A DNA stretch of 64,000 nucleotides from Phytohabitans flavus (lineage in GTDB: Bacteria > Actinomycetota > Actinomycetes > Mycobacteriales > Micromonosporaceae): NCBI RefSeq assembly GCF_011764545.1, contig NZ_AP022870.1, positions 8,004,001 through 8,068,000 of the forward strand. The letters are read 5' to 3'. The notes beneath the pieces were generated by a model. That model did not search any database. It was not told where the DNA came from and saw only the letters and a list, made by a program, of their open reading frames with translations. Below are positions 17,930-28,580 of the stretch, in pieces. Numbering within the stretch: the stretch's first letter is position 1; each line of letters starts with the position of its first letter. A program made the position numbers and the translations under genes.

Positions 17930-19114
17930 ATGAGTGACGTGTTCGCCGACCTGGTGGGGCAGGACGAGGCGGTCGAGACGCTGCGCCGGGCGGCGGCGGC
18001 CGGCGCTGCGGTCCTGCGCGGGGGTTCCGGCGGTGGCATGACGCACGCCTGGATCTTCACCGGGCCGCCCGGCTCGGGCCGCTCGGTGGCCGCGCGGGCC
18101 TTCGCGGCGGCCCTCCAGTGTGAGTACGGGACGGGCTGCGGCCAATGCCCCGGCTGCCACACGACGCTCGCCGGTACCCATGCCGACGTGCGGTTGGTGG
18201 TGCCGGAAGGGCTCTCGATCGGGGTCAGCGAGATGCGTGCGCTGGTGCTGCGTGCGGCGAGCACCCCGTCCGGCGGCCGGTGGCAGGTGCTGGTGATCGA
18301 AGACGCCGACCGGCTTACCGAGGCCGCCGGAAACGCGCTGCTCAAGGCCATCGAGGAGCCGCCACCGCGCACGGTCTTCCTGCTCTGCACGCCCTCGACC
18401 CACCCCGACGACATCTCGGTGACGATCCGGTCGCGCTGCCGCGTCGTACCACTGCGGCAGCCCCCGGCCAGCGCGGTCGCGACAGTGTTGGCCGCGCGCG
18501 ACGGTGTCGCCGACGACGTGGCCCAGTGGGCCGCGGCGGCCGCCCAGGGACACGTGGGGCGGGCCAAGCGTCTGGCCCGCGACCCGGAGGCGCGCAAGCG
18601 GCGGGAGGCGGTGCTCGCCGTGCCACGGCGGCTGACGGGCGTCGGCGCCTGCTTCGACGCGGCTTCGGCGCTGATCGAGGCGGCCGAGCAGGAGGCGGAG
18701 GCTGCGGTCGCGGAGACCGACGCGGCCGAGCGGACCGCGCTGGAGACGGCGCTCGGCGCGGGCGGCACCGGGCGGGGTGCGGCCGGGGCGATCCGGGGTG
18801 CGGCGGGCCAGCTCAAAGACCTCGAACGCCGCCAGAAGTCGCGGGCCACCCGAGCCCAGCGCGACTCGCTCGACCGCGCGCTTGTCGACCTGGCCGGCTT
18901 CTACCGTGACGTACTCACGGTCAAGTTCGGCGCGCCGGTGTCACCGGTACACACCGACACCGCGCCGCTCGCGTCGGCCGCCGCCGATCGGTGGACCGCG
19001 GAGAGCACGCTGCGGCGGCTGGAGGCGATACTCGCCTGCCGCGACGCGATCGAGGCCAACGTGAAGCCGCGGATCGCCGTCGAGGCGATGATGCTTGCCC
19101 TCTGGCGCGGCTGA
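17930..19114 (+). CDS. holB: DNA polymerase III subunit delta'
   Basis: 394 residues. The AAA+ clamp-loader fold shows G-P-P-G-S-G-R-S at the P-loop (Arg replaces the catalytic Lys, normal for δ', which does not hydrolyse ATP), a zinc module C-G-Q-C-P-G-C, and D-A-D-R-L-T-E-A-A-G-N-A-L-L-K-A-I-E-E-P-P. It is part of the complex that loads the β-clamp. The C-terminal third is an Ala/Glu/Arg-rich extension. The tmk-holB order is the common bacterial one. Confidence 0.95.
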   Translation: MSDVFADLVGQDEAVETLRRAAAAGAAVLRGGSGGGMTHAWIFTGPPGSGRSVAARAFAAALQCEYGTGCGQCPGCHTTLAGTHADVRLVVPEGLSIGVSEMRALVLRAASTPSGGRWQVLVIEDADRLTEAAGNALLKAIEEPPPRTVFLLCTPSTHPDDISVTIRSRCRVVPLRQPPASAVATVLAARDGVADDVAQWAAAAAQGHVGRAKRLARDPEARKRREAVLAVPRRLTGVGACFDAASALIEAAEQEAEAAVAETDAAERTALETALGAGGTGRGAAGAIRGAAGQLKDLERRQKSRATRAQRDSLDRALVDLAGFYRDVLTVKFGAPVSPVHTDTAPLASAAADRWTAESTLRRLEAILACRDAIEANVKPRIAVEAMMLALWRG

Positions 19115-19130
19115 CCCAAAGCAATGGCAC

Positions 19131-19154
19131 GGGTCGCCTTTCCGAGGGCGACCG
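19131..19154 (+). terminator. hairpin after holB
   Basis: GGTCGCC (19132-19138) pairs with GGCGACC (19147-19153) across an 8-nt loop, 17 bp after the holB stop. No T-run follows, so termination is only probable. Confidence 0.45.
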
Positions 19155-19323
19155 GCCGCACGCCGATTTGCGTCCTCGATTTCAACGATTGGCGCGGCTG
19201 ATTTCGCCGATCAAGGGATCGTCGAAGCCAATAAATAGCGCGTTCGCGGGGCAGCGGACTGACGACCCTGGCCGGTACGGTCTGAACTCGGGTTGCCACG
19301 TCCGGTGAAAGGGCCTGCAAATT

Positions 19324-19650
19324 ATGGGGCGGGAGATCGACGAGAGCTGGATCGAGGACGCTGTTGAGCGCTATCGCCGAATTGAAGCGCTTCAAGCGGA
19401 GTTCGAGGAAGCGGCTCGCGACTTGACGGTGACCGTCCATTCGCCGGACGGTCTTGTCGAGCTTGTCGTGACGGCCACCGGCGCGATCACCGACGTCCGT
19501 ATCACCGGCGCGTTCGGCGGGCGGACCAGCGCCGAGCTGTCCCAGTCGATCCAGGCCGCCGTCACCGCGGCCGCCGACGCCGCGAAGTGGGCCCGCGAAA
19601 AGCTGCACATCGAGATGTTCGCTAGCTATCGGCCGCTGCGGGAGGTCTGA
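19324..19650 (+). CDS. YbaB/EbfC-family protein
   Basis: 108 residues. An N-terminal helix (~15-38), then T-V-T-V-H-S-P-D-G-L-V-E-L-V-V-T-A-T-G-A-I-T-D-type strands and a C-terminal helix: the YbaB fold of nucleoid-associated proteins. The two following genes encode a WXG100-sized helical protein and a larger helical protein with 1-bp spacing and overlap. YbaB-fold proteins are also found in type VII secretion loci (EspL of ESX-1), so a chaperone/partner role is as likely as DNA binding. This reading is inference. Confidence 0.75.
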   Translation: MGREIDESWIEDAVERYRRIEALQAEFEEAARDLTVTVHSPDGLVELVVTATGAITDVRITGAFGGRTSAELSQSIQAAVTAAADAAKWAREKLHIEMFASYRPLREV

Positions 19651-19651
19651 G

Positions 19652-19954
19652 ATGGACTCCCTGCGCGACCTCGCGGCCGGCTTCGACGAGGCGGCCACCG
19701 CGCTCACGGACGCCGGTCGGCGGCTGTCCCACCTCGAGCCGCCGCCGTCCTCGTTCGGCGCGGGCGGGCCCGGCCGCCTCGGCGAGGTGGGTCGCGCACT
19801 GCATCGCCAGTGGCTCGACGCGTTCGGCGCGCGCGGTCGCGAGGCGGCCGCCGCCAGTGCCCGGCTCGCCGACGTGGCCGGCGCGCTGCGGGCCACCGCC
19901 GCTGATTACTCCGATGTGGACAAGACCGCCCGCGGCTGGCCCGGGGAGGTGTGA
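19652..19954 (+). CDS. WXG100-like small helical protein (possible type VII substrate)
   Basis: 100 residues, almost entirely helical: an N-terminal D-S-L-R-D-L-A-A-G-F-D-E-A helix and a C-terminal A-A-A-S-A-R-L-A-D-V-A-G-A-L-R helix ending Y-S-D-V-D. Size and heptad-like Ala/Leu spacing fit ESAT-6/WXG100 relatives, although W-x-G itself is absent in the turn (an H-R-Q-W-L-D-A-F-G segment is there instead). It starts 1 bp after the YbaB-like stop and overlaps the next gene. Confidence 0.6.
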   Translation: MDSLRDLAAGFDEAATALTDAGRRLSHLEPPPSSFGAGGPGRLGEVGRALHRQWLDAFGARGREAAAASARLADVAGALRATAADYSDVDKTARGWPGEV

Positions 19955-20592
19955 TGGACGCGCTCGACCACCTCGCCGGCACCGCCACCCTGCTGCTTGA
20001 GCGCGTCGACAGTGCGCTCGCCACCAGCGGCGCCCCCGGTGGTCACCCGATTTGGCCGCTCATGCGCCGCCTCGGTGCCCTTCCGGGCGCCGCCACAAGC
20101 ACCATCGCCGGGCTCCGGCCCGCGCCGCTGGCTGCCGCCGGGCCGTCGTTGCGTGGCCTCATCCAGGTGTACGAGGAGCGGGGCGAGACGATCGCGGACT
20201 CCGGCTCCTGGGAGGGGGCGAGTGCGGAGGTCTTCGGGGCACACCGGGCGGCGCTCTCCGCTCACCTCGGTCAGATGGCCGGCAAGCTGGGCGCGACCGA
20301 CGGCTATTCGGCCGCCGTGGCTGAGTGGATCGAGGAGAGTCGCGCGGGGCTGGCCCGGGAGCTTGCCGCGGTGCTGGGCTCGCGCGAGGCGGTAACCGTC
20401 ACCGTCGAGCCGTACGGGGTGCCCGGCGCCGTCGCGGCCGCCGAGATCGGGGCGCGGGTGCTGGGCGCGGTCGACACGGCATACGAGCGGGCCGAGGCAC
20501 TCCTGCACCGCTGGGAGGTCGACCTGTTGGAGCTGCCCTACCAGCCGCCGGATACCGGCCCGGCGGCGTTCGGCTCCACCACCCGAGCCTGA
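19954..20592 (+). CDS. helical protein, probable type VII-associated partner
   Basis: 212 residues from ATG 19954 (GTG 19951 also possible). The central part reads G-S-W-E-G-A-S-A-E-V-F, a W-x-G turn followed by a long Ala-rich helix, as in WXG100/PPE-like proteins. No signal peptide is visible. The start overlaps the previous stop (GTGATG), so the three genes are one operon. No secretion ATPase is in the window. Confidence 0.6.
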   Translation: MDALDHLAGTATLLLERVDSALATSGAPGGHPIWPLMRRLGALPGAATSTIAGLRPAPLAAAGPSLRGLIQVYEERGETIADSGSWEGASAEVFGAHRAALSAHLGQMAGKLGATDGYSAAVAEWIEESRAGLARELAAVLGSREAVTVTVEPYGVPGAVAAAEIGARVLGAVDTAYERAEALLHRWEVDLLELPYQPPDTGPAAFGSTTRA

Positions 20593-20615
20593 GGGCGCCA
20601 TCTATCTCCGTCAAT

Positions 20616-20680
20616 GGCAACGGCGTCGCGCTCTGGAGCGGTAGATGCTCTCCCACCGCTCCGGCTGCGACGCCGTGGCC
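20616..20680. terminator. long hairpin between convergent units
   Basis: GGCAACGGCGTCGC (20616-20629) pairs with GCGACGCCGTGGCC (20667-20680) at 13 of 14 positions, and the inner arms GGAGCGG (20635-20641) and CCGCTCC (20656-20662) are perfect. It lies 24 bp after the type VII-like operon and downstream of the LPXTG remnant on the other strand, so it would serve both directions. Confidence 0.6.
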
Positions 20681-20759
20681 CTTTCCTGCACCCCCGCAGG
20701 TCTGTGGACACCCCACTCAACGCCGCTGCCCGACTTTTGTCGTGGGCGCCGCCCAGGAA

Positions 20760-20939
20760 TCATCCGTAAGTGCGAACGGCAATGGGACGAACCGTGGCAC
20801 GGCGGCGCCGACTGGCCAGCACGGCTACCGAACCAGCCATGATCAATAGTGCACCTCCGGTCGCGATCCAGGCGACGTCTGGGCCGGTCACCGGCAGTCC
20901 GCCAGCGTTGTCGACGGGTAGCGCCGCAGGTCCACAGCG
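20760..20939 (-). pseudogene. remnant of an LPXTG cell-wall-anchored protein
   Basis: Read on the minus strand, 20897 to 20760 encodes L-P-V-T-G, then a hydrophobic helix (V-A-W-I-A-T-G-G-A-L-L-I-M-A-G-S-V-A-V-L-A) and the basic tail S-R-R-R-R, ending in TGA: a complete sortase sorting signal. The frame is closed by a TGA at 20940-20942, only 14 codons upstream of LPVTG, and no start or surface domain precedes it before the PSP1 gene on the other strand. It is therefore a 3' fragment of a lost sortase substrate gene, or a gene broken by rearrangement. Confidence 0.6.
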
Positions 20940-21056
20940 TCATGGAGGCGCGACCCTCGATGCGCTGTGGCGAAAGGTCCCGTTCGTACCGACAAACCAG
21001 ATCGTCTGAATGGCCGGCCCTTCAGCCGAAGGCGGATCGCGCCGTAATGTGGGGCC

Positions 21057-21899
21057 ATGGGGATGCTCTGCGCGGTGAGCTTCAACCGGTACGGCCGGCT
21101 CTACTACCTCGACCCCGGCGAGCACCGCCCCCAGGTCGGCGACCGGGTGCTGGTGCCCACCGACGACGGCACCGAGGTGGCCGAGTGCGTGTGGGCGCCG
21201 CAGTGGGTCAGCGAAGACACCGACGGCTTCCCCAAGCTGGCCGGCATGGCCGCCGAGCGTGACCTGCGGCGCGACGAGGCCCAGCGCAAGCGCAAGGCCG
21301 AGGCCAAGGTGGCCGCCAAGCGGCTCATCCGCGAGCACGACCTGCCGATGAAGGTGGTCGCGGTCGACCACGTGCAGGAGTCCGGTGCCGGCGGCAACGG
21401 CGCGCGTACGACGATCTACTTCACCGCCCCGCACCGCGTCGACTTCCGCTCGCTGGTCCGCGACCTGGGTGCCACGCTCCGGTGCCGCGTCGAGCTGCGC
21501 CAGCTCTCCGCCCGCGACTCCGCGCGCGTGCAGGGCGGCATCGGCTCGTGCGGGCGTGACCTGTGCTGCGCCACCTTCCTGACCGACTTCGAGCCGGTCA
21601 CCATCCGCATGGCGAAGGACCAGGACCTGCCGCTCAACCCGCTGCGCATCTCCGGCGCATGTGGACGGTTGATGTGCTGCCTGAAGTACGAGCACCCGCT
21701 GTACCAGAAGTTCCAGGCGTCGGCGCCCGCGGTGGGCAGTCGAGTGTCCACACCGGAGGGCGACGGCCGGGTCGTGTCGCACAGCGTGCCGCGCGACGCG
21801 GTGGTGGTGCGCATGGACGCGGACGGCTCGCGGTGCATGTGCAGCCGCGCGTCGGTGTGCGGCCCGCGGAAGGCGCACGACGAGGCGTACGGCGGCTGA
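21057..21899 (+). CDS. PSP1-domain (RicT-like) protein
   Basis: 280 residues. The PSP1 core is evident: G-G-I-G-S-C-G-R-D-L-C-C, then S-G-A-C-G-R-L-M-C-C-L-K-Y-E, giving the cysteine set that binds an Fe-S cluster in the Bacillus RicT complex, where it affects RNase Y and development. Further cysteines occur at the C-terminus (C-M-C-S-R-A-S-V-C). A TAATGT hexamer lies 6 nt before ATG, fitting a leaderless transcript. A perfect hairpin follows the gene. Confidence 0.88.
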   Translation: MGMLCAVSFNRYGRLYYLDPGEHRPQVGDRVLVPTDDGTEVAECVWAPQWVSEDTDGFPKLAGMAAERDLRRDEAQRKRKAEAKVAAKRLIREHDLPMKVVAVDHVQESGAGGNGARTTIYFTAPHRVDFRSLVRDLGATLRCRVELRQLSARDSARVQGGIGSCGRDLCCATFLTDFEPVTIRMAKDQDLPLNPLRISGACGRLMCCLKYEHPLYQKFQASAPAVGSRVSTPEGDGRVVSHSVPRDAVVVRMDADGSRCMCSRASVCGPRKAHDEAYGG

Positions 21900-21914
21900 G
21901 GCCGAAACGCACGG

Positions 21915-21940
21915 AGGCCCGGGTCACCTGACCCGGGCCT
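21915..21940. terminator. bidirectional hairpin between PSP1 gene and tRNA-Thr
   Basis: AGGCCCGGGTCA (21915-21926) and TGACCCGGGCCT (21929-21940) are perfect complements with a 2-nt spacer. It ends the PSP1 gene on the plus strand and lies just past the tRNA 3' end on the minus strand. Confidence 0.75.
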
Positions 21941-21950
21941 CATCGTGTGG

Positions 21951-22023
21951 AGCCGCCTGACGGAATCGAACCGTCGACCTATTCATTACGAGTGAATCGC
22001 TCTGCCGACTGAGCTAAGGCGGC
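21951..22023 (-). tRNA. tRNA-Thr (anticodon CGT)
   Basis: The minus strand gives a 73-nt cloverleaf: acceptor stem GCCGCCT/AGGCGGC with discriminator T, a D-arm with AGCTCAGTCGGCAGAGC, anticodon stem ATTCA/TGAAT around loop CTCGTAA (anticodon CGT, reading ACG), and T-arm GACGG-TTCGATT-CCGTC. CCA is not encoded. Confidence 0.96.
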
Positions 22024-22130
22024 AACGGTGGTCAAGTGTACGGCACGCCAGCGGCGGGCTCGCAACGGTTCCCCACCTTCGGCTACTTAGGGGCAGCGCA
22101 TCGACACATGGCGCGACTAGGGTGCTTGAC

Positions 22131-23929
22131 GTGAGCGAGCTTGCGAGCGAACCAATGGACTCAGCAGCTTGCGCAGGCGACGGCTCGGAGCCCAGCGACG
22201 AGGCGACGACCAGCGAAGTCCAGCAAGCTGCGCCGCCACCGGCACCGCCACCGCCACCGCGCCCGCGCACCCTCGACCCCCTCGAGCTCGGCTTCACGCC
22301 GCGCAAGCCGGTGCCCTGGCTCGCGCCGCTGCTGCTGCTCAGCACCGGCCTCCGCACGCTGCTGGCCATCCTCTTCGGCGCCTACCTCGACAAGCGCGAG
22401 CTCCAGAACGCCCTGCCCGGCCGGATCTACCACCAGCCGGGCGTGGGCGGCGAGCTGTGGATGGACTACGTGGCCGACCTCGGCGACGGGTTCGACGCGA
22501 CGTACTCGGTGGCGTACCTGCTGGCCCAGCCGGACCTCGACCTCGGCGGAGAGCGACTGCCCCGCGGCCAGGTCCTGGTCATGGGAGGCGACCAGGTCTA
22601 TCCCACCGCGAGCGCCTCGGCGTATGAGGATCGGTGCAAGGGCCCCTACCAGGCCGCGTTGCCCGGCGCGCCGGCCACCGGGCCGCGCCCCACGCTCTTC
22701 GCGATCGCGGGCAACCACGACTGGTACGACGGGCTGACCGCGTTTCTTCGGCTCTTCGCACGGCGCAAGGACGGCGAGATCGGTGGGTGGCGCACCGAGC
22801 AGAATAGGTCGTACTTCGCCACCGAGCTTCCCGCCGGCTGGTGGCTTTTCGGCATCGACGAGCAGTTCGGGGCGTATCTGGACGACCCCCAGCTGATCTA
22901 CTTCGAGGAGGCCGCCCGCCACCTCGGGCCCGACGACCGCGTCGTGCTGGTGGTGCCGGCGCCGACCTGGGTGAAAGCCGTGGACAACCCGGATGCGTAC
23001 GACGCGGTCGACTACTTCATCCGCACGGTGATCGACCCGACCGGCGCCCGCGTCCCGCTGATCATCGCGGGTGACCTGCATCACTACGCCCGCTACGCCA
23101 ACGGCGAGCGGCAGCTCGTCACCTGCGGCGGAGGCGGCGCGTACCTCTACCCAACCCACAAGCTGCCCGAGCAGATCCAGGTGCCCCCGCCGGACACGCT
23201 CGCCCGCCGGGCCAGCCGCAGCCTGCCGTACGACTTGGCCGGCACGTACCCCAAGCGTGAGCGCTCCCGCCGCTTCGGCTGGGGCATCTTCGCCCGGCTG
23301 CCGCTGCGCAACCCGGGCTTCGCGGTCCTGATCGGCCTGCTGCACACGCTGCTGATGCTGCCGATGGTCGGCGTGGTGCACCGCAATGGCGAGAGCGAGA
23401 CCCGCATCTTCAGCATCCCGCTCGCCATCATGGTGCTCGTCACGATCGTCGGCGCCGTGCTCTTCGCCAGACCACCCAGCGCGAGCGGCAAGCGCCACGC
23501 GCGGCATTGGCTGCTCGGCCTGGCCCACGGCTTTGGCCACGTGGGGCTGGCCGTCCTCGGTACGTGGGTGTGGCTCCAGCTCCCCTTCGTCGACTGGCCG
23601 TGGCCGCTGCCCGTGGTCGCCGCCGCGGTGGTCTACGGCCCGATCGTCGGCTACGTCGCCAGCCTGCTCGTCGCGGCGTACCTGCTGGTGGCCGGCTCGT
23701 TGGGCGTCAACGTCAACGAGCTCTTCGCGGGTCAGGGCATCGAAGACGCGAAGAGTTTCCTGCGGATACACATCGCCGCCGACGGCAGCCTCACGATCTA
23801 CCCGGTCGCGATCGACCGCGTCTGCCACGGCTGGGCGGCCAACCCGGCGGCGCCGCCGGCACGCCGTGGGTCGAGCCCAATAAACCCTTGCGGGTACACC
23901 TGGCGGAAGAACCCATCGTGATCCGCTAG
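22131..23929 (+). CDS. membrane-linked metallophosphoesterase (frameshifted near 3' end)
   Basis: About 600 residues. A Pro-rich N-terminus leads to a hydrophobic segment (~60-85), then a calcineurin-like metal site: M-G-G-D-Q-V-Y-P, A-G-N-H-D-W-Y-D-G, and A-G-D-L-H-H-Y-A-R-Y. Four to five further hydrophobic helices lie in the C-terminal third. The substrate is unknown. GTG 22131 is chosen because TAGGGT lies 7 nt upstream (leaderless type); the frame opens 9 bp earlier. Around 23844-23858 the natural frame changes: the uninterrupted frame ends at 23921 with an atypical tail, while one added base gives a sensible end (P-W-V-E-P-N-K-P-L-R-V-H-L) to 23929. Confidence 0.8.
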
Positions 23930-24021
23930 TCGATCCTCGCAGCGCGTATGTTTGGTGGACAGCAGTCCGGGTACCGCATCGACGTCTTTGAGAGTGCCTA
24001 CCCCTCGGAAGCGCGGCCATC

Positions 24022-24566
24022 ATGCAGACACGGCTCAACATCTCCGGTCATCCGGTCCACCCGTTCATGATGACCCTGCCCCTGGCGTTGATCGTGTGCG
24101 CGATCCTCTTCGATTTTGGTGCGCTGGTCGGGCTTCACTTCCTCAGCCAGGTCGGCTACTGGACGCTTGTGGCGGGGCTGTTCGCCGCCATCCTGGCCGT
24201 GGGTGCCGGGATGGTCGACCTCTGGGATCTGCCGGCCGGCGCGGGCAAGCGCCGCCTGGTGGCGTATGAGCTGGTCAACCTCGCGATGGTCGCCATGTTC
24301 GCGATCGTCTGCCTGGTACGCGTCGAGGACCAGGCCAGCGCGCCCACCGGGGCATCTTCCTGGTCGAGCTGCTGGCTTTGGCGACCGGCGGCTACGGCGC
24401 CTGGCTGGGCGCGTCGATGGTCCGCGAGTTTCGGATCGGCGCCGAGCCCGTCGACGACCTGCCGACCGACGTGATCTTCCCCGCGGACGCACGCCGGCCC
24501 CGCCCGCCGGAGGCCAGGCGTCCGGCACCCGCTCCTGCCCCGGGCAGCCCCACGCCGCGCGGCTGA
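24022..24566 (+). CDS. DUF2231 membrane protein (frameshifted)
   Basis: The N-terminal part begins M-Q-T-R-L-N-I-S-G-H-P-V-H-P, the DUF2231 start with H-P-x-H-P, followed by three hydrophobic helices. At the GGGG run 24349-24352 the frame is lost: the continuing frame (to 24474) becomes Ser/Trp/Arg-rich, whereas one extra G restores a fourth helix (I-F-L-V-E-L-L-A-L-A-T-G-G-Y-G-A-W-L-G) and a Pro-rich tail to 24566. Reconstructed length is about 181 residues. DUF2231 proteins are integral membrane proteins of unknown function. Confidence 0.75.
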
Positions 24567-24778
24567 ATGCCAGCTCTACACCGATAACTGCTGGTTGCTA
24601 TCTAATCTGGTCGATGCTCGACCGCGCCTGCCCATTCAATTGCGTAGAACCCGGCAACGAATGAAATTCGTCTGCCGATTGAAGTTCTTTTATCGCCAGC
24701 GGTGGGTGTGAAGCCTCATGCCTCACGTTTAGGGCCGAATCAGGTCCCAGCAGCGGCAAACAGGCCGAGACTGGGATC

Positions 24779-26386
24779 ATGACCACCGCCGACGTCAGCA
24801 GGCCCCGCTTAAGCCGGCAGCAGATCCTCCTCCTCATGGCCGGCTTGATGACCGGCATGCTGCTCGCCGCGCTGGACCAGACGATCGTCGGTACCGCGCT
24901 GCCCACGATCGTCGGCGAACTCGGGGGCATCAACCACTACTCGTGGGTGGTAACCGCGTACCTGCTGGCGTCCACCGCGTCGACGCCGCTCTACGGCAAG
25001 ATCTCCGACCTGTACGGCCGCCGCCCGGTCTTCCTCTTCTCGATCGGGACGTTCCTCGTCGGCTCGCTGCTCGCCGGCCTGTCGCAGAACATGACCCAGC
25101 TGATCATTACGCGCGGCATCCAGGGCCTGGGCGCGGGCGGCCTGCTGACGCTCGCGTTCACGATCATCTCGGATGTGGTCTCGCCTCGCGAGCGTGGCCG
25201 GTACCAGGGCCTCTTCGGCGCGGTCTTCGGTATCGCCTCGGTCGCCGGCCCGCTTGTCGGCGGCTACTTCGCCGAGCACGACTGGCGGTGGATCTTCTAC
25301 ATCAACGTGCCGATCGCCATCGTCGCGATCGTGGTCTGCTACCACGTGATGCGGCTGATCCCGTTCCACCGCCGCCCGCACTCGATCGACTGGATCGGCG
25401 CGTCGCTCATGGTGGTCGCCGTGAGCTGCCTGCTGCTGGCGCTGAGCTGGGGCGGCAACCAGTACGCCTGGGGCTCGCCCACAATCATCGGGCTCTTCGC
25501 CGCGGGCGGCGTACTGGCGCTCCTCTTCGTCCTCCAAGAGTCCCGGGCCGGTGAGCCGATCCTGCCGCTCAAGCTATTCCGCCGCCGGACGTTCGCGCTG
25601 GCCAACACCGCCAGCTTCGTCCTCGGCCTGGTCATGTTCGGGTCGATCATCTTCATCCCGCTGTACCTCCAGATCGTCAAGGGCGCGACGCCGACCGAGA
25701 GCGGCCTCCTGATGCTGCCGATGATGGCCGGCGTGATCGTCACCTCGGTGCTCTCCGGGCAGGCGATGAGCCGGATCGGCAGGTACAAGTGGTTTCCCGT
25801 CGCCGGCTCGGGGGTGCTGACCGCCGGCATGCTGCTCTTCACCCAGCTGCACGTAAGCACCACGCTGTGGCTGGCCTTCTTCTACATGGTGGTGATCGGC
25901 GTCGGCCTCGGCCTGTGCATGCAGTCGCTGGTGCTCGCCGTCCAGAACTCGGTCGACCTGCGCGACCTCGGCGCCGGCACATCGGCCGCCACGTTCTTCC
26001 GCTCGCTGGGCGGCTCGTTCGGCGTGGCGATCCTCGGCGCGGTGCTCTCCGCGCGGCTCAGCGTCGAACTGGCCGAGCGCCTGCCCGGAGCGGTCAGCCG
26101 CCTCACGCCCGACCAGGCCGCCCGCTTCGAGGCGTCAGGCGGCGCGTCGAACTTCTCGATCAACCAGCCGTCGGTGATCCGGGCGCTGCCCGCGCCGCTG
26201 CGCGAGGCGATCCAGTTCGCGTTCGTGGACGCGCTCCACCGGGTCTTCCTGATCTCCGGGATCGTCGCGATCGTGGCGGTCCTTGTCACGCTCGCGCTGC
26301 CCGACCACAAGCTGCACGGCCCCGAGCCCATCTCCGAGGAGGACAGCGCCACCAGCGCCGAGGCACGCGCCCAGACGCTGCTCTGA
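24779..26386 (+). CDS. DHA2-type (EmrB/QacA) MFS drug exporter
   Basis: 535 residues with about 14 hydrophobic helices. Motifs of the 14-helix DHA2 group are visible: [11 protein letters not shown] in helix 1, [10 protein letters not shown] after helix 2 (motif A), and [19 protein letters not shown] (motif C of exporters). It would expel toxic compounds with proton exchange; the substrate is unknown. The 212-bp spacer upstream is relatively AT-rich and probably holds its promoter. Confidence 0.9.
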   Translation: MTTADVSRPRLSRQQILLLMAGLMTGMLLAALDQTIVGTALPTIVGELGGINHYSWVVTAYLLASTASTPLYGKISDLYGRRPVFLFSIGTFLVGSLLAGLSQNMTQLIITRGIQGLGAGGLLTLAFTIISDVVSPRERGRYQGLFGAVFGIASVAGPLVGGYFAEHDWRWIFYINVPIAIVAIVVCYHVMRLIPFHRRPHSIDWIGASLMVVAVSCLLLALSWGGNQYAWGSPTIIGLFAAGGVLALLFVLQESRAGEPILPLKLFRRRTFALANTASFVLGLVMFGSIIFIPLYLQIVKGATPTESGLLMLPMMAGVIVTSVLSGQAMSRIGRYKWFPVAGSGVLTAGMLLFTQLHVSTTLWLAFFYMVVIGVGLGLCMQSLVLAVQNSVDLRDLGAGTSAATFFRSLGGSFGVAILGAVLSARLSVELAERLPGAVSRLTPDQAARFEASGGASNFSINQPSVIRALPAPLREAIQFAFVDALHRVFLISGIVAIVAVLVTLALPDHKLHGPEPISEEDSATSAEARAQTLL

Positions 26387-26390
26387 GGAC

Positions 26391-26885
26391 CTATTTCAAA
26401 ACCATTTGGCCGGTACGTTCGAACGCGGCGAGGTCGGCGAGCGTCTCGTGCACGCTGCGGGACATCAGCGAAGGCATCTCGTCCGGGTGGTAGAAACCAG
26501 CGTCGATGGTCTCGTCCGTCACCCGCTCCAGCTGGCCGGCCCACCTCTCGACGCGGAAGGCGGTCACGAAGAGCTGGTAGGTGTCGGAGTACATGTTCGT
26601 GTACGTGTACGCCGGGCCGGTGTACAACGCGAACGGCGTCACCTCGGCCGCGCGTATGCCGGTCTCCTCGTACACCTCCCGCACGGCGCAGTCGGCGATC
26701 GACTCGCCCAGCTCCATGGCGCCCGCCGGGATATCCCAATAGCCGTTGTCGCGCCGCCTGATGAGGAGCAGGCGGCCCTGGTCGTCGAACACGGTCGCGC
26801 GTGCGCCGACGAACAGCAGAGTGCGGTCGCCGGCTAGTGCGCGCAGTTGGCCGAGGTACGACTCCGCCCATGGAATGCTCGCCAC
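26391..26885 (-). CDS. Nudix hydrolase
   Basis: 164 residues from GTG 26885. The Nudix box is intact: G-A-M-E-L-G-E-S-I-A-D-C-A-V-R-E-V-Y-E-E with T-G-I next (G-x5-E-x7-R-E-x2-E-E-x-G). Y-W-D-I-P-A-G just before it resembles ADP-ribose/NADH-type members, but the substrate is open. TAGGAT (complement of 26893-26898) lies 7 nt before the GTG, indicating a leaderless transcript. It is divergent from the acyl-CoA synthetase with only 67 bp between starts. An earlier ATG at 26921 is possible. Confidence 0.87.
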   Translation of the reverse strand: MASIPWAESYLGQLRALAGDRTLLFVGARATVFDDQGRLLLIRRRDNGYWDIPAGAMELGESIADCAVREVYEETGIRAAEVTPFALYTGPAYTYTNMYSDTYQLFVTAFRVERWAGQLERVTDETIDAGFYHPDEMPSLMSRSVHETLADLAAFERTGQMVLK

Positions 26886-26952
26886 GGCCCCGATCCTAGA
26901 TGCCCAGACGATGTCTTCCATTGATGTGATCCAGGCCACTACATTCGGAACC

Positions 26953-28576
<1,624 letters not shown>

Positions 28577-28580
<4 letters not shown>

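Noticed and set aside
16395-18849. Long frames on both strands over tmk and holB
   Set aside because: Compositional shadows overlapping two clearly functional genes.
20593-21009. Short plus-strand frames in the spacer after the WXG-like operon
   Set aside because: No start signal or protein character; the minus-strand LPXTG tail explains the region better.
24378-24566. Independent 62-codon gene (M-A-T-G-G-Y-G...)
   Set aside because: It is the displaced C-terminus of the DUF2231 protein, not a separate gene.
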